From Sinobaca qinghaiensis (GTDB taxonomy: Bacteria; Bacillota; Bacilli; Bacillales; Marinococcaceae): DNA of 64,000 bases. A program made the translations under genes and the position numbers. The notes below the pieces were generated by a model. It did no database searches. It had not been told where the DNA came from and worked only from the letters and a program-made list of their open reading frames with translations. Shown here in pieces: positions 38,954-47,735 of the stretch (positions are counted from its first letter, which is position 1; each line of letters opens with the position of its first letter). The stretch is taken from positions 186,001-250,000 of the forward strand of contig NZ_RAPK01000007.1 of NCBI RefSeq assembly GCF_003610495.1, in the 5' to 3' direction.

Positions 38954-39634
38954 CTAATAACTTAATAAAAGCGATTCTACAATTAAATACCATCCATCCA
39001 CGAGCACAAATAATAAAATTTTAAACGGCAGCGAAATCATGACCGGCGGCAGCATCATCATACCCATCGACATAAGAATACTCGCCACAATCATGTCAAT
39101 AACCAGAAACGGAACAAAAATCAGAAAACCGATTTGAAAGGCTGTTTTCAGTTCACTTATTGCAAAAGCGGGAATCAGTGCTGTTAAAGGAACATCTTCC
39201 AGCGTTTCCGGTCTCTCGAGTCCGGCATATCCCATAAATAAAGCCAGATCCTTTTCCCGCGTATGCTGGGACATGAACTCTTTAAGCGGCTCCGTTCCTT
39301 CCGTAAAGGCTTCTTCCTGCGTCATTTCCCCATCAAGCATCGGCGTCAGCGCGGACTCATTAATGTCCGAGAATACCGGAGCCATAATGAAAAAAGTCAT
39401 AAATAATGCCAGGCTGATAAGAACCTGGTTCGGAGGCATCTGCTGGGTAGCCAGTCCCATTCGTACAAAGCTGAGTACAATAACAATGCGTGTAAAGCTG
39501 GTCATCAAAATAAGAATAGCTGGAGCTAGTGATAAGACCGTCATAAGCGCTACAAGCTGCAGTGTCGTTGCCATGTTTTCCGGGTCGTCGCTTGTAAAGG
39601 CCCCAAAATCAATACTTGGAAACATCAGTATCAT
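38954..39634 (-). CDS. fliP: Flagellar export apparatus protein FliP
   Basis: Core pore-forming subunit of the export gate. The protein has 226 aa. The family signatures TSFTRIVIVLSFVR near residue 45 and the C-terminal MMMLPPVMISLPFKILLFVL-like segment (key residues PP.M.SLPFK) are present, with four membrane segments. It overlaps the end of fliO by 4 bp. Confidence 0.97.
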   Translation of the reverse strand: MILMFPSIDFGAFTSDDPENMATTLQLVALMTVLSLAPAILILMTSFTRIVIVLSFVRMGLATQQMPPNQVLISLALFMTFFIMAPVFSDINESALTPMLDGEMTQEEAFTEGTEPLKEFMSQHTREKDLALFMGYAGLERPETLEDVPLTALIPAFAISELKTAFQIGFLIFVPFLVIDMIVASILMSMGMMMLPPVMISLPFKILLFVLVDGWYLIVESLLLSY

Positions 39635-40221
39635 GAACCTTCATCCCTCCCGCTGCCCGGTTTGCGGTTTTTTTCTATTTCTTCAAGCCTTTTATCCAAA
39701 ATCGACTTGAATTGAAATCCGGCGTGGTCTTCTTTTTTTTGTTTTTTCTTAAAAAAGAAAGATGGTTCAGGTTCAGGCTGTTCCAATAATGTCTCCCTTT
39801 CCTCCTCATCTTCTATTTCTTTTAAAAGCTGAATCGATTCGCCCACGCCTACAACTAAAAGTCTTTCGCCGACTTTGACGAGCTGAACCGACTTGTTCTG
39901 CCCAAGCGGCACCCCTCCCAGATTCTGCATCGTCTGGTTGGAAGAATATTTTTTGGTTCGTTTGTTTATGAATTTGAGAAGCAGGTACATAATCGTAATA
40001 ACGGCTGCCAGTGCAAGAATCATCTGTCCGAAGATCATGACCGCGCTTCTTTCTTCTACAAGAGCGATTTCTTCTTCTGCAGCATCCGTTTCTTCTGCCG
40101 GCGGCGTTCCTTCTTCGAGCGCATCATTCAGCGTTCGGTTTTCCTCCGCCTGAACAGATGCAGCCATTCCAAGAAAAAACAATAAAGCGATAAGCCACAT
40201 GCTGCATATTTTTTTAATCAT
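39631..40221 (-). CDS. fliO: Flagellar biosynthesis protein FliO/FliZ
   Basis: Assembly factor for the FliP-FliQ-FliR gate. The protein has 196 aa. It has an N-terminal signal-like segment (about 5-25, cleavage plausible near VQAEE), an acidic extracellular stretch, one membrane helix (about 60-85) and a cytoplasmic FliO domain with VPLGQNKSVQLVKVGERLLVVG, then a Lys/Glu-rich tail. In this genome it is the first gene after an apparent operon break: a fliY terminator and a duplicated flgB-type promoter lie in the 505 bp upstream. Confidence 0.93.
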   Translation of the reverse strand: MIKKICSMWLIALLFFLGMAASVQAEENRTLNDALEEGTPPAEETDAAEEEIALVEERSAVMIFGQMILALAAVITIMYLLLKFINKRTKKYSSNQTMQNLGGVPLGQNKSVQLVKVGERLLVVGVGESIQLLKEIEDEEERETLLEQPEPEPSFFFKKKQKKEDHAGFQFKSILDKRLEEIEKNRKPGSGRDEGS

Positions 40222-40329
40222 TGTTTCGCCTCTTATCTTTATATAAGTAAAATACAGTACAGTATTATGTAACAGCCGGAGCAGCTGAAAATAGAAGCAC
40301 CCTCACCACATTTTTTGAAAATGTATTTA

Positions 40330-40357
40330 TACCCAACTGCCTCCTTTCATCTGGGTA
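40330..40357 (-). other. Hairpin with AGGAGG in the loop, fliO leader
   Basis: TACCCA and TGGGTA close a 16-nt loop that contains AAAGGAGG. It is about 110 nt upstream of the fliO start. A TTG 3 nt after the AGGAGG opens a 23-codon frame ending at 40265, but that spacing is too short for a convincing leader peptide. Confidence 0.35.
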
Positions 40358-40386
40358 CAAGGATCCTCTGTTTTCTAAAAATAAAT

Positions 40387-40556
40387 AATCAGCGTAAATA
40401 TATTATGACTTTATAACAACTTTTATTCCAAATTATTACAAACTATCAGATCAACTATTAAAATTGTACAAAAAATTAGGACGTTTGTCTAACAGTCTTT
40501 TGGTTTTTGAATATGTTAGTAATAAATGCCCAGTTTATTTTTATAGTCCTTTGTAC
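40387..40556 (-). repeat. Second copy of the flgB promoter module, upstream of fliO
   Basis: About 170 bp resembling the region upstream of flgB (54097-54281). Shared blocks in the same order and spacing: GTACAAA.GGA, a GGAC...GTCC inverted repeat about 70 bp apart, AACTGGG.ATTTATTA, TTAGACAAACGTCCTA, TACAATTTTAATAGTT, TTTGGAATAAA and TATAT. Similarity extends both upstream and downstream of the promoter hexamers, indicating a duplication rather than chance matches to consensus. Confidence 0.85.
40463..40491 (-). promoter_or_regulatory. Sigma-A promoter for fliO-fliP...sigD
   Basis: TAGACA (40491-40486), 17-bp spacer, TACAAT (40468-40463) on the minus strand, identical in both hexamers and spacing to the flgB promoter. 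It would drive fliO, fliP, fliQ, fliR, flhB, flhA, cheB, cheC, cheD and sigD. Confidence 0.75.
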
Positions 40557-40675
40557 AAGACTGCAGCAGCAGTGATTGTAAATATCTTATGTTTAACCAC
40601 CAAAGGTAGAATTCCGATAGGATGTTCTATCATTCAAGGAATAAAGGACTACTTTAAGACTAGTTTTTTTCATCA

Positions 40676-40716
40676 CATTAAAAACACGCTATATCCGTTT
40701 AGAGATAGCGTGTTTT
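40676..40716 (-). terminator. Rho-independent terminator after fliY
   Basis: AAAACACGCTAT and ATAGCGTGTTTT form a 12-bp stem with a 12-nt loop, ending in TTTTT on the minus strand, 10 bp after the fliY stop. It splits the fla/che operon at the point where cheY would follow. Confidence 0.85.
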
Positions 40717-40726
40717 GAAAAATATT

Positions 40727-41842
40727 TTATTGAATATGTCGGATTCGGTCTTCCCGGCTTGCGATATCTGTCACACGCACTCCGAAATTTTCATCAATAA
40801 CGACGACTTCTCCGCGTGCTACCAATTTTTGGTTAACTAAAATATCAACCGGCTCGCCGGCAAGCTTATCCAATTCGATAATGGACCCCTGCGAAAAATG
40901 CAGAATATCTTTAATCGATTTCTTTGTCCTGCCCAGTTCTACCGTCACCTCTAATGAAATATCAAGAAGCATGTCGAGATTTTTCGAATCTGATGTCCCG
41001 CGTTCCATTTCTTCAAATGGAGAAAAAGCAGCATTTTCGACCCGGTTGGCAGCCGGCTGTTCTTTTGACTCCGAAACAGAAGTGTTGGTTTTTTCCTGCA
41101 TGGGAGAAGCCGGAGGAACCGGCTCCTCGACGATATGTTCGTCAGCAGAGAGCTCTTCTTCCGGCGTGCCCATTAATTCTTCCACCATTTTTTTAGCAAA
41201 AGGAATCGTGACAATCTGCATTAAATAAGAATCAACCAGCGTACCGATTTTCATATGAAACGCAATTTTTACGAGCTTTTTATCTTTAGGTATGTGGGCC
41301 GTTCCTTCTTCATTTCCCACGTCCATTACTTCAATACCGGGTGGGGAAATATCTACTTTTTTGTTAAAAATTGTTGACATTGATGTAGAAGCAGATCCCA
41401 TCATCTGATTCATCGCTTCCTGCATGGCACTTAAATACATTTCACTTAATACAGCCTCCGGAGACGTTCCATCATTACCCATCATTAAATCTGCGATAAC
41501 GGCCGCATCCGTTGAGTTGATTACCAGTAAGTTGGTTCCTTCAAATCCGGCGGTATAATCTACATTCACTGCAACATGAGGGACAGGAAACTCCTCATTG
41601 AGCTCGGAGCTGTCAATAACGGAAATTTCCGGTGTAGTGATTTCCACTTTTTGATTCAGCAGCGTAGAAAGAGCCGTCGCCGCACTTCCAAACGAAATGT
41701 TCCCTATTTCTCCGAGCGCATCTTTTTCAATGGAATCCAGCTCAGGCAGTTCCTCTTCGGCTGTTCCCCCGCCGTTTTCTTCTTCTGCTACTCGTTTTAA
41801 CAGATTGTTGATCTCGTCCTGGGAAAGCATATCATCACTCAT
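40727..41842 (-). CDS. fliY: Flagellar motor switch phosphatase FliY
   Basis: C-ring protein that also dephosphorylates CheY-P. The protein has 371 aa (B. subtilis 378). The N-terminal CheY-binding peptide MLSQDEINNLLKR is present. The CheC-like domain has both active-site E..N motifs (LGEIGNISFG and MQEAMNQMMG). A Pro/Ser/Glu-rich linker (about 225-280) precedes the C-terminal SpoA domain. It overlaps the fliM stop by 8 bp and is followed by a terminator instead of cheY. Confidence 0.97.
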   Translation of the reverse strand: MSDDMLSQDEINNLLKRVAEEENGGGTAEEELPELDSIEKDALGEIGNISFGSAATALSTLLNQKVEITTPEISVIDSSELNEEFPVPHVAVNVDYTAGFEGTNLLVINSTDAAVIADLMMGNDGTSPEAVLSEMYLSAMQEAMNQMMGSASTSMSTIFNKKVDISPPGIEVMDVGNEEGTAHIPKDKKLVKIAFHMKIGTLVDSYLMQIVTIPFAKKMVEELMGTPEEELSADEHIVEEPVPPASPMQEKTNTSVSESKEQPAANRVENAAFSPFEEMERGTSDSKNLDMLLDISLEVTVELGRTKKSIKDILHFSQGSIIELDKLAGEPVDILVNQKLVARGEVVVIDENFGVRVTDIASREDRIRHIQ

Positions 41843-42824
41843 TTGGTTCCTCCTTTATTTCTTCTATAATCTGCACGCCGAGCTTTTTTCCACGTCTGCC
41901 GGGCTGTGCTTTATACTTGGGCACGCCTTCTGTTAATATCGTCAACGGCTCATTAATTTTCTGGTCGAGTTCAATTACGTCTCCTTCATACAGCTGCAGA
42001 AATTCTTCAATCGTAATACTGGAATGACCGAGTACTGCCTGCAGCGTAAGAGGAGCTGTTTTTATCTGATTGGACAGCTTCAGGTACTCTTCCTGATTGG
42101 TTTCCTTTTTGGCTGTCTGCATCCAGTAATGCCCGGAAATATCAGGAAGTATATCCTCCATTACAACGTGGGGAAGACAGATATTGATCATACCCGTCGT
42201 TTCACCGATAGTCGTCGATAACGAAATCACCACAACCGTTTCATTGGGAGACACCATCTGCAGAAACTGCGGATTTACTTCCATCTCTTCTGCGACCGGA
42301 TCGATTTCCATTACCGATTCCCATGCCCCTTGAAAAGAATCAAGCATCGTCTGAAAAAGCCTCGTCATAATGATTGTTTCGATTTCTGTTAAATTATCGA
42401 TTTTATTTACACTGCTGCCGTGACCGCCTAGGAGGCGGTCCATCATGGCATAAGCGATGTTTGGATTCACTTCCATTAAGAGCCGGCCTGCCATAGGCTG
42501 TGCTTCAAATACGTTTAAAAGCGTCATTTTCGGTATGGAAATAATAAATTCATCGTACGGCAGCTGATCCACCGTGGAAACGGAAATCTGCACAAACGTC
42601 CGCAGCTGTGCGGAAAGGGTGGTAGTGAGCAGTCTGGCGAAATTTTCGTGAATTCTGGAAAGACTGCGGATCTGGTCCTTGGAAAATCGGAGCGCCCGTT
42701 TGAAATCATATGTCCGTACTTTTTTTTCATGTTCTTCCTGCTTGAGTTGATCTGCATTCATTTCTCCTGTTGATAATGCAGACATCAGGGCATCTATCTC
42801 TCCCTGGGATAATACATCAGCCAC
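41835..42824 (-). CDS. fliM: Flagellar motor switch protein FliM
   Basis: C-ring switch protein that binds CheY-P. The protein has 329 aa (B. subtilis 332). The N-terminal CheY-binding peptide VLSQGEIDALMSAL is intact; the middle CheC-like domain lacks phosphatase residues, and a SpoA domain forms the C-terminus. It lies 19 bp after fliL and overlaps fliY. Confidence 0.97.
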   Translation of the reverse strand: MADVLSQGEIDALMSALSTGEMNADQLKQEEHEKKVRTYDFKRALRFSKDQIRSLSRIHENFARLLTTTLSAQLRTFVQISVSTVDQLPYDEFIISIPKMTLLNVFEAQPMAGRLLMEVNPNIAYAMMDRLLGGHGSSVNKIDNLTEIETIIMTRLFQTMLDSFQGAWESVMEIDPVAEEMEVNPQFLQMVSPNETVVVISLSTTIGETTGMINICLPHVVMEDILPDISGHYWMQTAKKETNQEEYLKLSNQIKTAPLTLQAVLGHSSITIEEFLQLYEGDVIELDQKINEPLTILTEGVPKYKAQPGRRGKKLGVQIIEEIKEEPNE

Positions 42825-42843
42825 TTGCTCCCCCCCTTTATTT

Positions 42844-43281
42844 CTATTGAATTAAGCGCTGGGTGATGTATACTTTAACCACTTTGCCTTTTGTCATTTC
42901 TTTATTTATCGTTTCCTGAAGCGCTTTTTCCATTTCTTTAAGGCCTTCTGTCGTCTGCAGCGATTCTGCAGAACGCGAGGATAAATCCATGATTATTGCG
43001 TTTTTAACCTGATAATCTCTTTTCTCCAGCTCTTCTCTTCCTTTTTCCGAATCCAGCTGGATTTTGAATGAGGCTTTAATAAAATGATCATCTGCCAGAT
43101 TGGTTGTCAGTTCTTCGAGCTCCCAGGAGTTTGCAGCCATCTCATCTGCCGATAATACTTCCGCATCATCCGCTTCTGCCGTTGAGCTGGTGTTTTGGAT
43201 AAAATAAAACGCTCCAGCCCCGATAACGCCCACGGTTACTATAAAAATTAACAGCATCCCCATTACTTTTTTGTTATTCAC
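42844..43281 (-). CDS. fliL: Flagellar basal body-associated protein FliL
   Basis: Single-pass membrane protein around the stator that supports torque. The protein has 145 aa. An N-terminal membrane helix (about 8-28) is followed by an extracellular FliL domain, with the characteristic C-terminal TKGKVVKVYITQRLIQ. Start is GTG at 43281, next to the flbD stop. Confidence 0.94.
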   Translation of the reverse strand: MNNKKVMGMLLIFIVTVGVIGAGAFYFIQNTSSTAEADDAEVLSADEMAANSWELEELTTNLADDHFIKASFKIQLDSEKGREELEKRDYQVKNAIIMDLSSRSAESLQTTEGLKEMEKALQETINKEMTKGKVVKVYITQRLIQ

Positions 43282-43497
43282 TCAGCTCTCCCTTTCCGGG
43301 TTTATAATTGATCCCACCAGCCCCATTTTGCGGTATGCTTCCTCACAAAGTGCTTTCACTTCTGTCAGGGATTCTTTTACAAAAATCTTTTTTCCGCTCC
43401 ATAGCGTAATTGTTGTATCGGGACGGGCTTCCATTTGTTCAATAAAAGGGACATTCAACAAAAACGTATCTCCTGTTAATCTGGTTAATGTAATCAT
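43282..43497 (-). CDS. swrD: FlbD/SwrD family flagellar protein
   Basis: Small protein of 71 aa, the FlbD family, starting MITLTRLTGDTFLLNVPFIEQME. The B. subtilis homologue (YlzI/SwrD) is needed for the motor power used in swarming. It lies between flgE and fliL, its normal place. The first residues are typical for the family, so the ATG at 43497 is secure. Confidence 0.92.
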   Translation of the reverse strand: MITLTRLTGDTFLLNVPFIEQMEARPDTTITLWSGKKIFVKESLTEVKALCEEAYRKMGLVGSIINPERES

Positions 43498-43554
43498 ATG
43501 TAATATAACAGGCCGGAACCCTGTTTTACCCGGCCTGCTCTCCTTTTCTTAGTA

Positions 43555-44349
43555 TTAACGCTTCAGGCTCATCAGTTCCTGCAGGATTTCGTCTGCCGTT
43601 GTAATACCGCGGGTATTGGCCTGGAAACCACGCTGCGCCACGATCATTTCCGTAAATTCATCCGCCAGATCCACGTTGGACATTTCCAGCGTCCCGGAGA
43701 TAAGATCCCCCCTGCCGTCAACTCCAGGTATATCCTGGACGCCTGCTCCGGAGTTATCCGTTATTCTGTAGGTGCTGCCTCCAGCCTTTGCAAGTCCTTC
43801 CGGGTTATTGAACGTAGTAAGAGCTATCTGACCGACATTTTCGTTATCTCCGGCGGCGTTTGTAATGTTTACAGCTCCGTCTGTATTAATACTAAAACTC
43901 TGGGCATCTGCCGGAATATTAATTGGACCGCCGTCTGCTCCCTGCAGAATCATACCTTCTGCGTTTACAACGGTTCCGGCTTCATCAAGATAGAAATTAC
44001 CTGATCTCGTATACAAATCTTCCTCGCCGTTATTCACCTGGAAAAATCCTTCTCCGGTTATACCAAGGTCAAGCTGGCGCCCGGTGTTCTGCAGGCTTCC
44101 CTGCGTATGAACCGTATCGATGCTTCCCATTTTGGAACCCATTCCCACCTGCTTGCCGTTAATGCCTCCCTGGCCTCCTGCTGCAGCCTGGGCTCCTCCA
44201 CCCATCTGCTGGCTGATCATATCCTGAAACGTCGCTCTTCCTTTTTTAAAGCCGAACGTGTTGACGTTGGCGATGTTGTTACTTGTTACGTCCAGCTTCT
44301 GTTGAAAGTTCTTCATTCCTGCAATACTTGAATACATGGATTTAATCAT
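43555..44349 (-). CDS. flgE: Flagellar hook protein FlgE
   Basis: Hook or hook-like rod structural protein (formerly annotated FlgG in B. subtilis, same 264-aa length). The N-terminal rod motif SIAGMKNFQQKLDVTSNNIANVNT and C-terminal EFTEMIVAQRGFQANTR segment (key residues MI..QRGFQAN.R) form the conserved D0 coiled-coil ends; the middle is a beta-rich domain. It is exported by the flagellar system without a cleaved signal. Confidence 0.93.
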   Translation of the reverse strand: MIKSMYSSIAGMKNFQQKLDVTSNNIANVNTFGFKKGRATFQDMISQQMGGGAQAAAGGQGGINGKQVGMGSKMGSIDTVHTQGSLQNTGRQLDLGITGEGFFQVNNGEEDLYTRSGNFYLDEAGTVVNAEGMILQGADGGPINIPADAQSFSINTDGAVNITNAAGDNENVGQIALTTFNNPEGLAKAGGSTYRITDNSGAGVQDIPGVDGRGDLISGTLEMSNVDLADEFTEMIVAQRGFQANTRGITTADEILQELMSLKR

Positions 44350-44428
44350 AATAATTCCTCCTGGTTTTTTATAAGTTATTTAGCAGCATCAGAATCGTCG
44401 GCCTGATGCGTGAAGCTTCCTCGTAAGG

Positions 44429-44818
44429 TCAGGCTTCTTCTTTTACGAACATCGTTCCGTTAATATTGGTGAATACGTGGTTGCTTGCTTCTTTATGGGT
44501 CATTGCCGTAATAACTGTATGATTTTCTGCGCTCACGACAAGCGCCGCATGACTCGTCCATACGACAGAGTCTTTGACTCCCTGATGCCGCGCTTCCAAC
44601 ATCTTTTCTTCAATCGCTTTCCATTCACCTTCCGACACCCGGACGTCCCGCTGCAGGATTCTTTTTTCTGCATGTCTGCTGATTTTCAGCGGTTCGGCCT
44701 GCCGGGAATGAAGCAGTTCGGCAAAAGAGGCTTTCTGGCTGTTATCTGCGGGCTGCTTCACCGCCGTGGCTGGATGTGGAAGCCGGTTCCAGTCCTGCTT
44801 TCCAATATCCTGAATCAT
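44429..44818 (-). CDS. Flagellar operon protein of the TIGR02530 type
   Basis: Conserved 129-aa protein found next to flgD and flgE in many Bacilli and Clostridia; function not established. The core is recognisable from ISRHAEKRILQRDVRVSE and LVVSAENHTVITAM near the C-terminus, ending with VFTNINGTMFV. The N-terminal 40 residues are low in conserved features. It starts 16 bp after flgD. The 79-bp gap to flgE that follows contains no strong terminator. Confidence 0.85.
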   Translation of the reverse strand: MIQDIGKQDWNRLPHPATAVKQPADNSQKASFAELLHSRQAEPLKISRHAEKRILQRDVRVSEGEWKAIEEKMLEARHQGVKDSVVWTSHAALVVSAENHTVITAMTHKEASNHVFTNINGTMFVKEEA

Positions 44819-44833
44819 AGGTTGGGATCCTCT

Positions 44834-45313
44834 CTATAAGGTTGGGGGTTCCGCAGTGCCCTTGTCTGCCCTTACCTGCACGAGCTGGGAACTGTCAATC
44901 CAGCTGTTGTTGTCCAGTAAATAGCGGATAGCGCCTTTGCTGTCTTTCTGAACGGACGTCACTGTATTTTGATGATCTTTTGTTTCAGCCAGCCCATTTA
45001 CTTCGTCCCCTTTAGACTGCCATGTAATTTCTTTATTGATCAGCTGGCTGTGCTGGACAAGCGAGCCGCTTTCCTGCGCTTCTGTAAATTTCTGCAGCGA
45101 CTGATTCATATTTGTCATTTGCTCCAGTGAGGAAAAAGAGGCCATCTGCGCAATGAATTCCTTATCTTCCATTGGATTCATCGGATCCTGGTTCTGCAGC
45201 TGAGCGATTAGTATTTTTAAAAATTCATCTTTTCCGAGTGCACCGTCTTTTGCGTCTTTTACAGCGACTTTATTATCCTGGGGAAGCAGGTAATTCATAT
45301 CTACACTATTCAT
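44834..45313 (-). CDS. flgD: Flagellar hook assembly scaffold FlgD
   Basis: Hook cap protein that guides FlgE polymerisation. The start is taken as ATG at 45313 ([14 protein letters not shown]), right after the fliK stop and with a weak GGGAT site, giving 159 aa; the open frame runs 15 codons further into fliK. The signature [21 protein letters not shown] is clear near residue 28. It is short, like other Bacillus FlgD proteins, and lacks the large C-terminal domain of the enteric protein. Confidence 0.94.
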   Translation of the reverse strand: MNSVDMNYLLPQDNKVAVKDAKDGALGKDEFLKILIAQLQNQDPMNPMEDKEFIAQMASFSSLEQMTNMNQSLQKFTEAQESGSLVQHSQLINKEITWQSKGDEVNGLAETKDHQNTVTSVQKDSKGAIRYLLDNNSWIDSSQLVQVRADKGTAEPPTL

Positions 45314-45320
45314 TTTATCC

Positions 45321-47096
45321 CTACACTTTCTCGTTAAAGAGTATGTCTTCGAGGACATCTGAGAATGCTGATTCTTCAGAGTCCGGTTCAGGCTGAATAT
45401 GTTTAAACAGACGGCGCTTTTCTTCCTGCTCCTCTTTTTCTTTCAAGAGGCTCTCCTGCTGTTCCGTAATATCAATCCGTTCCACCTGCAGCTGCTGGGA
45501 AGCGAAGCTCTGCCTTAACGAAGGAAGATTCTGCTCCATAATCTCTCTTGCTCCTTTGGAAGAAGCGGTGAGCTGGGCCGTCATGACCCCATCCTTCATT
45601 AAAATTTTCATATCAATCCGCCCTAAATGGGCAGGTCTTAATATTAAAGTGAGCTGCTGAGTTCCATTTTTAAATGCCTGAAGCGATGATCTGTTTAATA
45701 TTTCCTGAAACTGCTTAATAAATTCCTGCTGCCGGCCATGAGCCGTTTTCGCTTCACCCAGCTGTATGAGAACCTGCTGGGCCTGCGGGATCGCTCCTGA
45801 CTCTACTGCAGGTTTTGTTAAAACCTGCTGCAGTTCAGCCCCGCCATCAGTTCTCGAAACTGCAGCTGGACTGATACCCGTTTCCACCTGTGCCGCACCT
45901 GGCTTTTCAGGCAGAACAGGTCCGGAGCTTCCCGCTTCCGATAAAAGCTGCACGAAGCGGATGGGATCTGTAATCACTTTGTAGCCTTCTGTCGTTTTTC
46001 TGTTCGCCTCCGCTCCCAGCTCTTTTACAACCAGCACTGGTGCTTTAACCGTATCTGTCCTTTTTTCATCGGCAGCGGTACCTGGCGGTGGACTGCCTTT
46101 TAATAACTCAGGCAATCGGACCGAAGCCGGCGATCCATTTTTTAACAGCTCCTGCCCGGATGGAATGGCTGCTTTCATCGTTGTGTCGTTCAAGACGGCT
46201 TTTAATACATCTAATTCTGAAGCCAGTCCGGATAATGCTTTTTTTACAACAGCAGGTTCTGCGCCGGCTGCGACTGCTTTTTCCAGGTTGGATACTGCTT
46301 TTTCCAACGCCGGTGTGATCAAGGCAGCTTCTTTTAGAATGGGATGATTTTTGAGGGCAGGAAGCTCTTTTGCTGCCTGCTCTACTATCAACCGGCCTTC
46401 CGGTTCTGCCTTCGTTGTTTGATCTTCCGCTGCAGTTTCGCTTTGTTGATGAAGATGATGAATCTGTTGAAGAAGAGCGGCCTCCGGATGGGATGCAGCA
46501 GTTTCTACTGCCCTGTTTCGAATCACAAGAGCAGTGACAGCTGAAATAACAAGTTCCGGCTTTACCTTACTGTTGTTTTCCACAGCGTCCGCCGCGTCGT
46601 ATACGGCTGCTTCCTGTATTTGAAGCGCTTCGACATCTGTTTTCTGCCAATTCACTTCAGCGCCCTGTTCCTGAACGTTCTGTTGTTCAAAAAAAACATG
46701 CAGTTCGTTTTCCAGAAAAGAAGAATCGTATGTTTGGAAGAGCTTGTTTACTTGTTCAGCAATTTCTTCAGCCGATAATCCGGACTGTGAAGATGAAAGT
46801 TTTTCCAATTTCGCTTGCAGCTCTTCGGCGGCAGGTGACGAGTCCGATGCTTCTGCAGTCACAGAAAAGGCTTTTTTCAGCGTCGTTATAATATGATCTA
46901 ATGACGCTTCTGCTTCCATCCTGCTCTCCGGGGCATCTTTTCCCGACTCGTTACCGCTTTCCTGCTGCATTTCATTATAATTTCTGCCCGCTTTACCTAG
47001 AACATCGAGGAAACCAGCATTGGTTCCTTTAGCCTGGTTCGGGGCCCCCGCCGGTTTAATCCCGGAAAGGCTTAATATCTGCTGAATAGCCTGCAC
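45321..47096 (-). CDS. fliK: Flagellar hook-length control protein FliK
   Basis: Secreted ruler that sets hook length and triggers the export switch in FlhB. The protein has 591 aa, longer than B. subtilis FliK (about 487). Most of it is a Gln/Glu/Ala-rich low-complexity region, as expected for a ruler. The conserved C-terminal domain (about 465-545) shows [17 protein letters not shown] and the final Q-rich tail. The extra length is in the variable region, which could relate to a longer hook. Confidence 0.93.
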   Translation of the reverse strand: MQAIQQILSLSGIKPAGAPNQAKGTNAGFLDVLGKAGRNYNEMQQESGNESGKDAPESRMEAEASLDHIITTLKKAFSVTAEASDSSPAAEELQAKLEKLSSSQSGLSAEEIAEQVNKLFQTYDSSFLENELHVFFEQQNVQEQGAEVNWQKTDVEALQIQEAAVYDAADAVENNSKVKPELVISAVTALVIRNRAVETAASHPEAALLQQIHHLHQQSETAAEDQTTKAEPEGRLIVEQAAKELPALKNHPILKEAALITPALEKAVSNLEKAVAAGAEPAVVKKALSGLASELDVLKAVLNDTTMKAAIPSGQELLKNGSPASVRLPELLKGSPPPGTAADEKRTDTVKAPVLVVKELGAEANRKTTEGYKVITDPIRFVQLLSEAGSSGPVLPEKPGAAQVETGISPAAVSRTDGGAELQQVLTKPAVESGAIPQAQQVLIQLGEAKTAHGRQQEFIKQFQEILNRSSLQAFKNGTQQLTLILRPAHLGRIDMKILMKDGVMTAQLTASSKGAREIMEQNLPSLRQSFASQQLQVERIDITEQQESLLKEKEEQEEKRRLFKHIQPEPDSEESAFSDVLEDILFNEKV

Positions 47097-47129
47097 TAGT
47101 TCACCTCCTTTCTTAGTAATACAGTAGTA

Positions 47130-47732
47130 TCATCCGGTTTCTGCGGCAGGTTCTGCAAATGCTCCCATAATTACCGCTGCTTTTTCCACTTCCATTTTTT
47201 CCAATATAGCGGATCGGTTTTCTGTATTCATTTCCTGCATGTGGCGGATCGCTTCAGCATCGTCCAATTCATTTAGTATAGCTGCTGCATTTTTTGCGGA
47301 CATTTCTTCATACATGGAAGCAAGTTCTGCCAGCTCAGGGTTGGGTTCGATTTCTTCTTCTTCCGCATCTGCTTCTTGTCCCGCTGCGTCCACTTCCTCC
47401 TGCATCGAAAGCAGCTCTTCATCCTTTTCAACGAGTTCCTGCTCCATTGCCTGTATTTCCTCTTCAAGCAGGGCGATCGTCTCTTCATTTTCCGGGGATG
47501 CTCCAGCTTCCTGCTCCGGTTCATCTTCCACAAGGGCGGAGATGCCCGGTATGCCGGCAGCCGCATTTTTGCTCATTTCCGCAAGCGGTACGCCCATCAT
47601 CGACAAAATAACGACGCCGATAATGATCGCAAAAGTGACCGGTACGAGTACAATCAACACAAACCACTGCACCATACCGCCTTTTTTTTCTTTCTCTTTT
47701 TCATCAATGGATGGTTTTTTCGTTTTCGCCAT
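47130..47732 (-). CDS. ylxF: MotE/YlxF-like membrane coiled-coil protein
   Basis: A 200-aa protein in the ylxF position between fliJ and fliK. It has a cytoplasmic N-terminus, one membrane helix (about 22-44), an extracellular coiled coil rich in Glu/Gln (about 78-125) and a C-terminal MgtE-N-like helical domain (AAAILNELDDAEAIRHM...). Related MotE proteins act as chaperones for the stator; the exact role in Bacillus is not established. Confidence 0.85.
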   Translation of the reverse strand: MAKTKKPSIDEKEKEKKGGMVQWFVLIVLVPVTFAIIIGVVILSMMGVPLAEMSKNAAAGIPGISALVEDEPEQEAGASPENEETIALLEEEIQAMEQELVEKDEELLSMQEEVDAAGQEADAEEEEIEPNPELAELASMYEEMSAKNAAAILNELDDAEAIRHMQEMNTENRSAILEKMEVEKAAVIMGAFAEPAAETG

Positions 47733-47735
47733 TGC

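Larger units (their letters stand above)
40222..40726. other. 505-bp gene-free gap between fliY and fliO (cheY position)
   Basis: In B. subtilis cheY sits here. I find no cheY or remnant in any frame. Going with transcription, the gap holds the fliY terminator (40716-40676), about 120 bp of AT-rich sequence, a second copy of the flgB promoter region (40556-40387), then a leader of about 230 nt that includes a small hairpin with AGGAGG in its loop (40357-40330). Confidence 0.85.

Noticed and set aside
40557-40675. Degraded cheY in the fliY-fliO gap
   Set aside because: No frame on either strand shows receiver-domain motifs (DD, the phospho-acceptor Asp, or Lys); the sequence is AT-rich and non-coding.
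40464-40718. 84-codon plus-strand open frame in the fliY-fliO gap
   Set aside because: It starts with TTG without a ribosome binding site, overlaps the duplicated promoter and the fliY terminator, and resembles no family. The only plus-strand gene in the window would need better support.
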